Shown here: in pieces, positions 33,636-42,612 of the stretch
Position numbering within the stretch: position 1 is the stretch's first letter
How the letters are laid out: every line of letters begins with the position of its first letter
NCBI GenBank assembly: GCA_013393415.1
Contig: JABXHI010000029.1
Coordinates: 1 to 50,541, forward strand
Direction: 5' to 3'
From: Micrococcaceae bacterium
GTDB lineage: Bacteria > Actinomycetota > Actinomycetes > Actinomycetales > Micrococcaceae
Length of the DNA: 50,541 nt
Position numbers and translations under genes: made by a program
Notes under the pieces: generated by a model
What the model was told of the DNA's origin: nothing
The model's database searches: none
Seen by the model: only the letters and a program-made list of their open reading frames with translations

Positions 33636-35047
33636 TGCAATCACCACTCGCCCCCGCATGGTTGACCGTGCCACAAGACACTGCTGCGCTGGATCCCAAC
33701 ATCTTCTCAACCGGGGTCGATCGCAAGGACGCCGAAGTCACAGTCCAAGGCATCGGTGTGACCGAATTAGTCGAACGATTCGGCAGTCCACTGTGGGTGC
33801 TGGACGAGGATGATTTCCGCGCCCGAGCACGAGCGTATGCCGATGACTTCAATGCTGCATTCTCCGAGTTGTGCGGGGGAGTCGACGTCTTCTACGCGTC
33901 GAAAGCATTGCTGACCGTCCAGGTTGCTACCTGGGTCAAAGAAGAAGGCCTGTTTATGGATACGGCCTCGGGTGGTGAACTCGCGATCGCATTGCGGGCG
34001 GGGACTGACCCGGCCAAGATCGGGTTGCACGGCAATAACAAATCGGATGAAGAACTCCAGACCGCTATCACCCAACAAATCGGCCGCATCGTTGTCGACT
34101 CGCTGCCAGAACTGCACCGCGTGGACAACTTGGCGACCGAACTCCGACTGAGCGCCAATGTGATGCTGCGCCTCACCCCGGGGGTGGATGCGTCAACCCA
34201 CGAACACATTGCTACCGCTCATGAGGATCAAAAATTCGGGTTAACGATGACTCCGGCCCCAAACGCTGAGACGTCCGTTGCTTATCAGGCGGTGCATTTC
34301 GCCGCATCAGCAGACCGCATTAACTTCGTCGGGCTCCATTCGCATATCGGCAGTCAGATCTTTGATTCATTGGGTTTTGAAACCGCTGCTACCCGCATGC
34401 TGGAGTTCATTGCTCTACTCGACTCCGAGGGGATCCGTATCCACGAGCTCGATATCGGCGGTGGGTACGGCATCGCCTACACCGAGGCTGATGAACCGGT
34501 TGCTCCAGGCGTGATTGCCAACAATTTGGCCGCACACATCAAACAAGAAATCCAGCGCCTGGGCATCACCTGTCCTCGAATTTCTATTGAACCTGGACGC
34601 TCCATCGCCGGACCTGCCGGAATGACCATCTACACAGCGGGCACGACGAAGACGGTATGGGCCGAACACGACGGTGAGCATCACCCACGCCGCTATGTGG
34701 CTGTCGACGGGGGCATGTCAGATAACCCTCGGCCGGTTTTATACGACGCGGATTACACTGCAGTCTTAGCCAATCGCATCAGTAGCGCACAACCGGTGCT
34801 GTCTCGGGTCGTCGGTAAACACTGCGAATCCGGTGACATCGTGGTGAATACGGTCTATCTACCCGAAGATACCGATCACGGCGATCTGGTGGTGGTCCCT
34901 GCAACCGGCGCCTACGGCCATGCCATGAGTTCCAATTACAACATGCTGCCACGACCAGCGATTGTGGCCGTCAAGGACGGCACAGCCCGTGAAATTATTC
35001 GCCGTGAGACGTATAAAGACCTGTTTGCCCGTGAAGTCGAAATGTAA
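33635..35047 (+). CDS. lysA: Diaminopimelate decarboxylase
   Basis: This PLP enzyme carries out the last step of lysine synthesis (meso-diaminopimelate to lysine). The fold-III barrel has the PLP lysine in VFYASKALL, HGNNKSDEEL, GLHSHIGSQI, LDIGGGYGI and EPGRSIAGPAG. The second-domain catalytic CESGD and the substrate-binding AYGHAMSSNYN follow. Length (470 aa) is normal. It is first in the amino-acid part of the run argS-lysA-hom-thrB; argS-lysA adjacency is common in actinobacteria. Confidence 0.95.
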   Translation: MQSPLAPAWLTVPQDTAALDPNIFSTGVDRKDAEVTVQGIGVTELVERFGSPLWVLDEDDFRARARAYADDFNAAFSELCGGVDVFYASKALLTVQVATWVKEEGLFMDTASGGELAIALRAGTDPAKIGLHGNNKSDEELQTAITQQIGRIVVDSLPELHRVDNLATELRLSANVMLRLTPGVDASTHEHIATAHEDQKFGLTMTPAPNAETSVAYQAVHFAASADRINFVGLHSHIGSQIFDSLGFETAATRMLEFIALLDSEGIRIHELDIGGGYGIAYTEADEPVAPGVIANNLAAHIKQEIQRLGITCPRISIEPGRSIAGPAGMTIYTAGTTKTVWAEHDGEHHPRRYVAVDGGMSDNPRPVLYDADYTAVLANRISSAQPVLSRVVGKHCESGDIVVNTVYLPEDTDHGDLVVVPATGAYGHAMSSNYNMLPRPAIVAVKDGTAREIIRRETYKDLFAREVEM

Positions 35048-35117
35048 CGTGCCGACCATGACTGGACTACAATAACCACACGGTGCCTAAACTCTTTCAA
35101 CGCTTACTCGGAGGACC

Positions 35118-36434
35118 ATGACGACTGCATCTGATACACCAGCCCTGAATATCGCATTGTTGGGCGGTGGAACCGTCGGATCACAGGTTGCTCGTATTCT
35201 CACCGAAGATGCCGCATCACTCACCGGGCGTATCGGCGCCGAACTGAACCTGACCGGAATTTTTGTTCGAAACCCGCAGGCAACCAGAGACTTCCAACTA
35301 CCTTCCGAGTACTACAGCGATGACGTTGATGAAGTCATGGATGGCGCTGACATCGTGGTGGAGCTCATCGGCGGTATCGAGCCAGCACGCGAACTCATCC
35401 TCAAAGCGATTTCCCAAGGCGCCAACGTCGTCACCGGGAATAAAGAACTGCTTGCCACCCACGGCAATGAGCTCTATGAAGCAGCAGCCCAAGCCGGTGT
35501 CCAGCTCTCCTTTGAAGCCTCAGTGGCCGGTGCTATTCCGATTCTGCGGCCGCTGCGCGATTCGCTATCGGGCGATAAGATCACGCGCATCATGGGTATC
35601 GTTAACGGCACCACCAACTACATCTTGGACCAGATGGATTCGACCGGTGCTTCCTTCAACGACGCCTTGGCCGAGGCGCAGCGTTTGGGCTATGCCGAGG
35701 CAGATCCGGCCGCCGACGTAGAGGGCCAGGACGCCGCAGCGAAAGTGGCCATCCTGGCACACCTGGCGTTTCATGCGCCCTTTACCCTGGACCAGGTCTA
35801 TACCGAGGGCATTAGCGATGTATCCGACCTCGACCACAAATCGGCTGCCGAAGCCGGCTACATCATTAAACTGTTGGCCATCGCCGAACAGCTTGAGGAC
35901 CCAGAGGGGGTTGTGCTGCGCGTGCATCCGACCCTGTTGCCACGTGAGCATCCACTTGCTTCGGTTCGCGGAGCCTATAACGCCGTCTTCGTGGAAGCAG
36001 AAAATGTCGACGAACTCATGTTCTATGGACCTGGGGCAGGGGGCTCAGCTACGGCATCTGCGGTCATGGGTGACGTCATGTCGATTGCTAAACGCCGACT
36101 ACGCGGCGGTCCTGGCAGAACCCACACGGCACGTCGTGAGCTAGAATGCCTCGATATCGGAGAATCGACGACCCGGTACATGGTCGTTGTACGTGCGGCG
36201 GATGCTTCCGGGGTGTTGGCCAAGGTTGCCGGCACATTTGCCGACCACGGAGTCTCGATCAAATCCATGAATCAAACCCCGGATGAAGCCTCGAGCGATG
36301 ACGAAAAGACTGCACTGTTGGCGTTTATTACCCACCGTGCCAAAGAGTCGCAACTGGCCCAGACGCTAGAAGCCACCAAGGGCTTGGACGTCGTCAACGA
36401 GGTGCTATCTGTCATGCGGGTAGAAGGTAAATAA
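35118..36434 (+). CDS. hom: Homoserine dehydrogenase
   Basis: This NAD(P)-dependent enzyme reduces aspartate semialdehyde to homoserine, the branch point for threonine and methionine. The Rossmann start is IALLGGGTVGSQVARIL. The catalytic domain has VTGNKELLATHG and the family signature GIVNGTTNYILDQM, followed by EADPAADVEGQDAAAKVAILA. A C-terminal ACT domain (YMVVVRAADASGVLAKVAGTFADHGVSI) suggests threonine feedback inhibition. The ATG follows GGAGGA, 70 bp after lysA. The thrB start lies 2 bp after its stop. Confidence 0.95.
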   Translation: MTTASDTPALNIALLGGGTVGSQVARILTEDAASLTGRIGAELNLTGIFVRNPQATRDFQLPSEYYSDDVDEVMDGADIVVELIGGIEPARELILKAISQGANVVTGNKELLATHGNELYEAAAQAGVQLSFEASVAGAIPILRPLRDSLSGDKITRIMGIVNGTTNYILDQMDSTGASFNDALAEAQRLGYAEADPAADVEGQDAAAKVAILAHLAFHAPFTLDQVYTEGISDVSDLDHKSAAEAGYIIKLLAIAEQLEDPEGVVLRVHPTLLPREHPLASVRGAYNAVFVEAENVDELMFYGPGAGGSATASAVMGDVMSIAKRRLRGGPGRTHTARRELECLDIGESTTRYMVVVRAADASGVLAKVAGTFADHGVSIKSMNQTPDEASSDDEKTALLAFITHRAKESQLAQTLEATKGLDVVNEVLSVMRVEGK

Positions 36435-36436
36435 CC

Positions 36437-37411
36437 GTGGCATCACCAGCCACCACACCACCAGCAAACCGAGTGCCAGCCGGTATCGTCGCCAACATTA
36501 AGGTGCCGGCCACCTCGGCGAACCTCGGCCCCGGATTCGACTGCGCAGGGATTGCGGTTGCGCTCTATGACGAGGTGGAAGTTCGTACCACCGACGCCGG
36601 ATTTAGCGCCGAGATCGAAGGCGAAGGGCACAACTATCTGCCCACCGATGCCCGCCATCTCATCATCACCCAGATCAGAATGCGTCTGGAAACCCTCGGC
36701 TGGCATCTGCCGGGGTTGAAGCTCAAGGCAATAAATCGGATTCCTCACTCACGCGGACTCGGCTCGTCAGCTGCAGCACACATTGTCGCCGCCATGGCCG
36801 TCAAGGCGTTGCTGCCACCGGATGCAGGCGTGACCGACGAAGATCTCTTACAGTGGGCTTCGGAGGCGGAGGGGCACCCCGATAATGTTGCGCCGGCAGT
36901 CTATGGTGGTTTGACCCTGTCATGGAACGAACACCGTGCCACCGGTGACATTTACCATGCCATCCATTTAGCGCCCCATCCCGACATCACCCCGGTGGTG
37001 GCCATTCCAGCAAAACCCTTGTCCACGGCAGCGGCTCGAACATTATTGCCGAGTACGGTGCCGTATTCCGAAGCCGTGATCAATGCATCACGTGCAGCCC
37101 TCTTGGCCCCGGCCATGACCCAAACGCCACGGTTAATGTTTGCTGCCACCCAAGATTGGCTACATCAGCAATACCGTCAGCCTTCGATGCCAGAGACCCT
37201 GAAGTACATTGACGCGCTACGGGCTGAAGGACACGCTGCGGTCGTGTCTGGAGCAGGGCCGACACTGTGTGTTTTTGCTACCGATACGACCGAAGTAGCG
37301 GCTGTACAAACCAAACTGTCACAGCGTGCAGCGAAATCTTCGCAACACTGGGACGTGCGGATTCTGCCAGTTGCCACTCAAGGTGCTACGATGGAGATAT
37401 TCCGGCCATAA
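36437..37411 (+). CDS. thrB: Homoserine kinase
   Basis: This 324-residue GHMP-superfamily kinase phosphorylates homoserine on the way to threonine. Motif 1 is VPATSANLGPGFDCAGIA, the ATP loop PHSRGLGSSAAAHIVAAMA, and motif 3 AAVVSGAGPTLCVF. It starts with GTG 2 bp after hom. No thrC is present here, so threonine synthase lies elsewhere or outside the window. A 269-bp gap follows before rho. Confidence 0.94.
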   Translation: MASPATTPPANRVPAGIVANIKVPATSANLGPGFDCAGIAVALYDEVEVRTTDAGFSAEIEGEGHNYLPTDARHLIITQIRMRLETLGWHLPGLKLKAINRIPHSRGLGSSAAAHIVAAMAVKALLPPDAGVTDEDLLQWASEAEGHPDNVAPAVYGGLTLSWNEHRATGDIYHAIHLAPHPDITPVVAIPAKPLSTAAARTLLPSTVPYSEAVINASRAALLAPAMTQTPRLMFAATQDWLHQQYRQPSMPETLKYIDALRAEGHAAVVSGAGPTLCVFATDTTEVAAVQTKLSQRAAKSSQHWDVRILPVATQGATMEIFRP

Positions 37412-37517
37412 CGAGAACGTTTTTACGGTTTGGTTATCCAATCCGATCGTGTTCGGCCTGGTCTTTACCGCACATCTGCGGAGAGTATTTTGATAGCCCA
37501 TCATCCTAGATGTCAGG

Positions 37518-37526
37518 TTATCCACA
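37518..37526 (+). other. Perfect DnaA-box match upstream of rho
   Basis: TTATCCACA, the strongest DnaA-box sequence, lies in the thrB-rho gap, and a weaker TTATCCAAT occurs at 37434-37442. A single pair may be chance. No dnaA or dnaN is near, so this is not an origin. Confidence 0.35.
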
Positions 37527-37595
37527 TCTCAAACATCAGTGTTGACATTCGTGTGCAACATACGGTGTTACGTATATTGAAAATCACTCTAGCAA

Positions 37596-37622
37596 CTTGA
37601 CACTCACACAGTCGCTGTCAAG
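37596..37622 (+). promoter_or_regulatory. Hairpin in the rho leader
   Basis: CTTGACA (37596-37602) and TGTCAAG (37616-37622) form a 7-bp stem with a 13-nt loop, 58 bp before the rho start. It may act in the rho mRNA leader, where Rho often controls its own synthesis; its left arm also contains TTGACA, a -35 consensus. A second TTGACA is at 37542-37547. I see no convincing -10 for either. Confidence 0.4.
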
Positions 37623-37680
37623 GTTGTTATCAAATTTGCGGGTATCTCATTCCCGTACCGACGAGGGGGAAGGAACCTTC

Positions 37681-39786
37681 GTGACTGAACAAGACACATT
37701 ACAGACCCCAACCGATAATGGGTCTGCCGGTCTGGGCAGCCTTAAACTTGCCCAACTCCAGAACTTGGCTTCCCAGCTAGGCATTACAGGCACTTCACGG
37801 ATGCGGAAAGCACAACTCGTGGAGATCATTGCCGAACACCAGCGTGGTGGTAATGCTTCCGCTCAGGAAACCGTGGAAAAGGCTAAAACGGCTGCCGCGA
37901 AAGAGCGTAAACCTCGCGGTTCCTCGGCGAAAGCCACGAAGGAAGCCGAGCAGTCTGCCACAGAGCAACCAGCTGACGAAAGCAAAGCCAAGCCGGAAGC
38001 TGCCAAACAAGAGCAGCCAGCCGAGGAGAGCAAAGCCAAGTCGGAAGCTGCCAAGCAACAGCAGATCTCCGATGAGGAAGCCCGGCAGCGCGAACTGCAG
38101 TCGCAAAAAGACAAAGCACGCAATAAGCAGGCCCGCGAAAACAAAGCAGCTCGCAATGAGCAGCAGTCTGCCGCGGACAACACATCTGATGACGATCAGC
38201 AGTCCGACCAGGACGACTCGAATGATCGTCACGATGAGAACTCCAACGGCAACAACCGTGGTCGGGGTCAGCGCACGCGGAACCAACAGCGCCGCGACGA
38301 CAATCGTCAAAACCGTGACGGCCGCGATCAGCAGAGCAACCAAGATAACCAAGACAAGCGTGATCAGCAGGGCAACCGCGATCAACAGCAGAGTGACTCG
38401 GATGACTCCAACGATGACAACCGCGACGGTGGCCGTGGTCGCAACGACGATCAGCGCAACCAGCGTCGTCAGCGTCAGCGTGATCGCAACCGTTCACGCG
38501 ATCGCCGTCGTGACAATGACCAAGACGATAATCAGGACGTCTCTGAAGACGAAGACCTCATCCCCGTCTCGGGCATTCTCGACGTCCTCGACAACTACGC
38601 ATTTGTTCGCACCTCCGGCTACCTCCCCGGTCCAAACGACGTCTACGTCTCCATGTCCATGGTCAAGCGCTATGGCCTGCGCAAAGGTGACGCCATTCGC
38701 GGTCAGGTCCGGGCACCACAAGAAGATGATGACGGACAGCAGAACAACAATAACCAGCAGGGTGGACGTGGCGGTCGAGGCGGCCGTGGCGGACGAAACC
38801 GCCGTGGTGGCGGAGGCGGCGGCAACAACCGTCAGAAATTCAACGCCCTGGTAAAACTCAGCTGGATCAACGGTAAGGAAGCCGTCGAGCATCCCAAGCG
38901 CGTTGAGTTCAACAAACTGACGCCGCTGTATCCACAGGAACGACTGCGTCTGGAATACAACCCCAAGGACATGGGCCCCCGCCTCGTCGACTTGGTCGCA
39001 CCGATCGGTAAAGGTCAGCGCGGTCTAATCGTTTCACCACCAAAAGCCGGTAAGACGATGATGTTGCAATCTATCGCTAATGCGATTACCACCAATAATC
39101 CTGAGGTCAAACTCATGATGGTGCTCGTGGACGAACGTCCAGAAGAAGTTACCGACATGCAGCGTTCAGTTCGCGGCGAGGTCATCGCTTCGACCTTCGA
39201 CCGTCCAGCCGAAGACCACACCACCGTTGCCGAGCTGACCATCGAGCGCGCCAAGCGTATGGTCGAACTCGGCCACGATGTCGTCGTGCTGTTGGACTCC
39301 ATGACCCGTCTGGGGCGTGCGTATAACCTCAGCACGCCAGCTTCCGGACGCATTTTGTCCGGTGGTGTCGATTCAGCAGCCCTCTACCCACCCAAGAAAT
39401 TCTTTGGTGCCGCTCGCAACATTGAAGGTGGCGGGTCGCTGACCATTTTGGCTACCGCACTGGTCGAAACCGGCTCGCGCATGGACGAAGTGATTTTCGA
39501 AGAGTTCAAGGGAACCGGCAACATGGAACTGCGCCTGTCCCGCGAACTGTCTGAACGTCGCATCTTCCCGGCAATCGACATCAACGCCTCGGGCACCCGA
39601 CGCGAAGAAAACCTGCTGACCAAGGAAGAAATCGGCATCATGTGGCGTCTGCGCCGCGTGCTGTCCGGTTTGGAAACCCAGCAGGCCCTTGAATTGTTGA
39701 CGTCCAAGCTGAAAGAAACCGAAACAAATGCGGAATTTCTGATGCTGGTCTCCAAGACCACCCTGCGTGGTCAGGCAGAGTCTTAG
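37681..39786 (+). CDS. rho: Transcription termination factor Rho
   Basis: This 701-residue hexameric RNA helicase ends transcription. The N-terminal SAP-like part (LGSLKLAQLQNLASQLGITGTSRMRKAQL) is followed by a long hydrophilic insertion (about residues 60-290). It is rich in Lys/Ala/Glu, then in Asp/Gln/Asn/Arg. The cold-shock RNA-binding domain (SGILDVLDNYAFVRTSGYLPG) is itself interrupted by a Gly/Arg/Asn-rich stretch (GGRGGRGGRGGRNRRGG). The ATPase has PPKAGKTMMLQSIA, VLVDERPEEVTDM, LLDSMTRLGRAYN and the Q-loop region. Such insertions are known from Micrococcus-type Rho. I chose GTG 37681 behind AAGGAA, because the frame before it lacks family sequence. Confidence 0.95.
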   Translation: MTEQDTLQTPTDNGSAGLGSLKLAQLQNLASQLGITGTSRMRKAQLVEIIAEHQRGGNASAQETVEKAKTAAAKERKPRGSSAKATKEAEQSATEQPADESKAKPEAAKQEQPAEESKAKSEAAKQQQISDEEARQRELQSQKDKARNKQARENKAARNEQQSAADNTSDDDQQSDQDDSNDRHDENSNGNNRGRGQRTRNQQRRDDNRQNRDGRDQQSNQDNQDKRDQQGNRDQQQSDSDDSNDDNRDGGRGRNDDQRNQRRQRQRDRNRSRDRRRDNDQDDNQDVSEDEDLIPVSGILDVLDNYAFVRTSGYLPGPNDVYVSMSMVKRYGLRKGDAIRGQVRAPQEDDDGQQNNNNQQGGRGGRGGRGGRNRRGGGGGGNNRQKFNALVKLSWINGKEAVEHPKRVEFNKLTPLYPQERLRLEYNPKDMGPRLVDLVAPIGKGQRGLIVSPPKAGKTMMLQSIANAITTNNPEVKLMMVLVDERPEEVTDMQRSVRGEVIASTFDRPAEDHTTVAELTIERAKRMVELGHDVVVLLDSMTRLGRAYNLSTPASGRILSGGVDSAALYPPKKFFGAARNIEGGGSLTILATALVETGSRMDEVIFEEFKGTGNMELRLSRELSERRIFPAIDINASGTRREENLLTKEEIGIMWRLRRVLSGLETQQALELLTSKLKETETNAEFLMLVSKTTLRGQAES
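37972..38067 (+). repeat. 48-bp tandem duplication inside rho
   Basis: Two adjacent 48-bp units encode ADESKAKPEAAKQEQP and AEESKAKSEAAKQQQI. The copies keep the reading frame and lie in the disordered insertion, so length may vary between strains. Confidence 0.7.
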
Positions 39787-39798
39787 CAACCTGACATG

Positions 39799-39839
39799 AA
39801 ACCATCGCGTAACCGACCCCGGTTGCGCGATGGTTTTTT
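39799..39839 (+). terminator. Rho-independent terminator after rho
   Basis: AAACCATCGCG (39799-39809) pairs with CGCGATGGTTT, followed by a T-run. An inner TAACC/GGTTG pairing lengthens the stem. It lies 12 bp after the rho stop and 40 bp before prfA. Confidence 0.88.
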
Positions 39840-39878
39840 GGTTCACTACAAAGACTTTCAACTCCAAGGTAGAAAAAC

Positions 39879-40964
39879 ATGTTTGACACCATCGACCACC
39901 TGCTTGACGAACACGCCGAACTCACCGAAAAAATGGGCGACCCAGCCGTCCACGCCGACCAAGCTATGGCCCGTAAGGTCGGCCGTCGCTTCGCCGAGCT
40001 TGAAAAGATCGTCAAGGCCCACAAACGCTGGCAGCAACTGGCGCAAGATCTCGAAGACACCCGGGAGCTGGCCGAAGAAGATGAAGATTTCGCAGCCGAA
40101 ATTCCACAACTGGAAACGGATCTCGAAGAGGCCAGCGAGCTGTTGCACCGGTTATTGATCCCACGCGACCCAGACGACGCACGTAACGTGATTCTCGAAA
40201 TCAAGGGCGGCGAAGGTGGCGAAGAAGCAGCACTGTTTGCTGCTGACCTTGCCCGCATGTATTTGCGCTACGCCGAGAACAAGGGGTGGAAAACCGAACT
40301 CATCTCGGCTACGGAATCCGATCTGGGCGGCTATAAGGACGTCCACATTGGTATCACTGGCAATTCGAATGACCCAGCCGAAGGCGTATTTGCGCACCTG
40401 AAATATGAAGGGGGAGTCCACCGGGTTCAGCGCGTTCCCGTGACCGAATCGCAGGGCCGCATTCACACCTCGGCTGCAGGTGTTTTGGTTTTCCCAGAGG
40501 TTGATGAACCAGAAGAAATTGCGATCAACCAAGCCGATCTGAAGATCGATGTGTATCGGTCTTCCGGGCCCGGAGGACAGCACGTCAACACCACAGACTC
40601 AGCGGTGCGCATTACCCACTTGCCAACCGGCATTGTAGTCGCGATGCAAAACGAAAAATCGCAGATCCAAAACCGCGAAGCCGCCATGCGCGTGCTGCGT
40701 TCTCGCCTGCTGGCATGGCAGCAAGAACAAATCGACGCCGAAGCCGCTGAAACGCGCGCATCGCAGGTACGCACTATGGATCGTTCGGAACGCATCCGCA
40801 CCTACAACTTCCCTGAGAACCGCGTCGCAGACCACCGGACCGGGTATAAGGCAAATAATCTTGACCGTGTGCTCGAAGGAGACATGACCCCGGTGATCGA
40901 TTCACTGATCCAAATGGATGAGGCCGAACGTATGGCTGCCCTGGGTGAAAAAACAAACTCCTAA
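39879..40964 (+). CDS. prfA: Peptide chain release factor 1
   Basis: This 361-residue factor recognises UAA and UAG and triggers peptide release. The stop-codon tripeptide is PVT (in [13 protein letters not shown], near residue 188), which marks RF1 rather than RF2. The catalytic loop is [15 protein letters not shown] (near residue 233). The C-terminal helix region is typical. The stop overlaps the prmC start (TAATG), linking it to the enzyme that methylates the GGQ glutamine. Confidence 0.96.
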   Translation: MFDTIDHLLDEHAELTEKMGDPAVHADQAMARKVGRRFAELEKIVKAHKRWQQLAQDLEDTRELAEEDEDFAAEIPQLETDLEEASELLHRLLIPRDPDDARNVILEIKGGEGGEEAALFAADLARMYLRYAENKGWKTELISATESDLGGYKDVHIGITGNSNDPAEGVFAHLKYEGGVHRVQRVPVTESQGRIHTSAAGVLVFPEVDEPEEIAINQADLKIDVYRSSGPGGQHVNTTDSAVRITHLPTGIVVAMQNEKSQIQNREAAMRVLRSRLLAWQQEQIDAEAAETRASQVRTMDRSERIRTYNFPENRVADHRTGYKANNLDRVLEGDMTPVIDSLIQMDEAERMAALGEKTNS

Positions 40965-41854
40965 TGCCCGAAGTCAATCACGTCATCCGGGACGTTCAGA
41001 ATCGGCTGACTCAAGCAGGCATCGAGTCGCCTCACGCCGAGGCGACTCTGATCGTGGCGCATATTTTGGAGGTCGAACGCGGCCGACTGGGCGTCATGCA
41101 AGCGCTTGGGGAGTCCATCGACGAGAACACCGTTGCCAAGATTGACCAGCTTGTTGCCGCGCGAGTCACTCGCGTCCCTCTGCAACATCTCACCGGTGAA
41201 GCAGGCTTTTACGGACTGGAACTCAAGGTCGAACCCGGGGTGTTCATACCCCGGGTGGAGACCGAGATTCTCGTAGAGACCACGCTGGAGCACTTTTCGG
41301 GCGCGGCTGGGCCACTCAAGATTCTAGATTTGTGTACCGGTACCGGTGCGATCGCAGCAGCACTTTCCCACAGGCTCGGCAAGCAGCACGTGGAGACCAT
41401 GCTCTGGGCGGTTGAGCTAGATCCCCAAGCCGTCCAGCTGGCTCAGCACAACACAGCGGATTACAAAGTTACAGTCTTGTGCGCAGATGCCACAGACGCT
41501 GACGAGATGGTTGCCGCCGACCCGGACCTGGCCGAACTCATCGGGACGTTCGACGCGGTCGTAAGCAACCCGCCGTATATTCCAACTCATACCCGAGTCA
41601 GCCAACGAGAAGCAGACCAAGATCCCGCACTGGCGCTCTACGGAGGCTCAGCAGACGGTACCTACATCCCGCGGCTCATCACTGAGCAAGCATTGAAATG
41701 GCTGGCGCCGGGCGGATTTTTCATGATGGAACATGACCACACCCATGCCGAGTCGATCGCCGACACGCTGAGACAAAATCCCGGCTGGAAGCACGTTGCA
41801 ACCGTGCAAGACTTGACCACAACCGACCGATTCGTATCAGCTATCAGAGCATAA
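40964..41854 (+). CDS. prmC: Release factor glutamine methyltransferase
   Basis: This 296-residue SAM-dependent enzyme methylates the glutamine of the GGQ loop of RF1 and RF2. SAM motif I is LDLCTGTGAIAAAL and the catalytic motif is NPPYIP. The N-terminal helical domain (HAEATLIVAHIL, RVPLQHLTGEAGFYGLELKV) binds the release factor. It is translationally coupled to prfA. Confidence 0.95.
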   Translation: MPEVNHVIRDVQNRLTQAGIESPHAEATLIVAHILEVERGRLGVMQALGESIDENTVAKIDQLVAARVTRVPLQHLTGEAGFYGLELKVEPGVFIPRVETEILVETTLEHFSGAAGPLKILDLCTGTGAIAAALSHRLGKQHVETMLWAVELDPQAVQLAQHNTADYKVTVLCADATDADEMVAADPDLAELIGTFDAVVSNPPYIPTHTRVSQREADQDPALALYGGSADGTYIPRLITEQALKWLAPGGFFMMEHDHTHAESIADTLRQNPGWKHVATVQDLTTTDRFVSAIRA

Positions 41855-41895
41855 CTGCTGCACCCACCACCGAAAACCTACCGAATCCTGGCACA

Positions 41896-42612
41896 ATGAC
41901 TAACGTGACACAGCTGTTTGACGCACAACAACCCGAACAAGAAGCCGCCGCGACCTCCGCGGCTGTTGAAGCCATCGGTCGACGTGAATTGATCGTCCTG
42001 CCCACCGATACTGTGTACGGTATTGGCGCAGATGCGTTCAGCCCGCAAGCAGTGGCAGTGCTTTTGGCCGCGAAAGGGCGGTCACGACAGTCGCCACCAC
42101 CGGTGCTGATAGGCAATCGTCAAGTGCTTGACGCTCTGGCCGTGGATATCCCCGCGACCGCACGCGAGCTGGCCCAACACTTCTGGCCGGGCGCTTTGAC
42201 CCTTGTCTTGGACGCCCAGCCATCTCTTGCGTGGGACCTGGGGGAGACCCGTGGAACTGTGGCGCTACGACTCCCGGATGATGCCTTAGCTCAACAAATT
42301 TTGGGACAAACAGGTCCGTTGGCCGTGTCCTCTGCCAACCGACATGGTCAACCCGCCGCAACGACCATCGACGAAGCGCAAGAGTCGCTGGGCGAAGCAG
42401 TAACCGTCTATATAAATGCGGGTCGACGCGACGACCAACAGGCCTCCACCATTGTAGATTGCACCGTGACACCACATCGTGTTCTGCGTGCCGGTGCTAT
42501 TAGTACCGAACAACTTCGATCCGTGGTCGCTGATGTGTTGGATATTGATGATCCAGCACCCGCCGCCGATGATCACGAAACACCAACATCGGAGGACACT
42601 CAGTCCTTATGA
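41896..42612 (+). CDS. L-threonylcarbamoyladenylate synthase (Sua5/YwlC/YrdC)
   Basis: This 238-residue enzyme of the Sua5/YrdC family makes threonylcarbamoyl-AMP, the precursor of t6A37 in ANN-decoding tRNAs. Conserved stretches are LIVLPTDTVYGIGADAF, AAKGRSRQSPPPVLIGN, FWPGALTLVLDA, TVALRLPDD, PLAVSSANRHGQPAATT and ASTIVDCT. The usual K-x-R of the second motif reads KGRSRQSP. It lacks the extra C-terminal Sua5 domain and ends with an acidic tail. The 4-bp overlap with the next gene indicates an operon. Confidence 0.93.
   Translation: MTNVTQLFDAQQPEQEAAATSAAVEAIGRRELIVLPTDTVYGIGADAFSPQAVAVLLAAKGRSRQSPPPVLIGNRQVLDALAVDIPATARELAQHFWPGALTLVLDAQPSLAWDLGETRGTVALRLPDDALAQQILGQTGPLAVSSANRHGQPAATTIDEAQESLGEAVTVYINAGRRDDQQASTIVDCTVTPHRVLRAGAISTEQLRSVVADVLDIDDPAPAADDHETPTSEDTQSL

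Noticed and set aside
37597..37680. Upstream extension of the rho frame
   Set aside because: It overlaps the leader hairpin, and the GTG at 37681 has a good ribosome site followed by family-like sequence.
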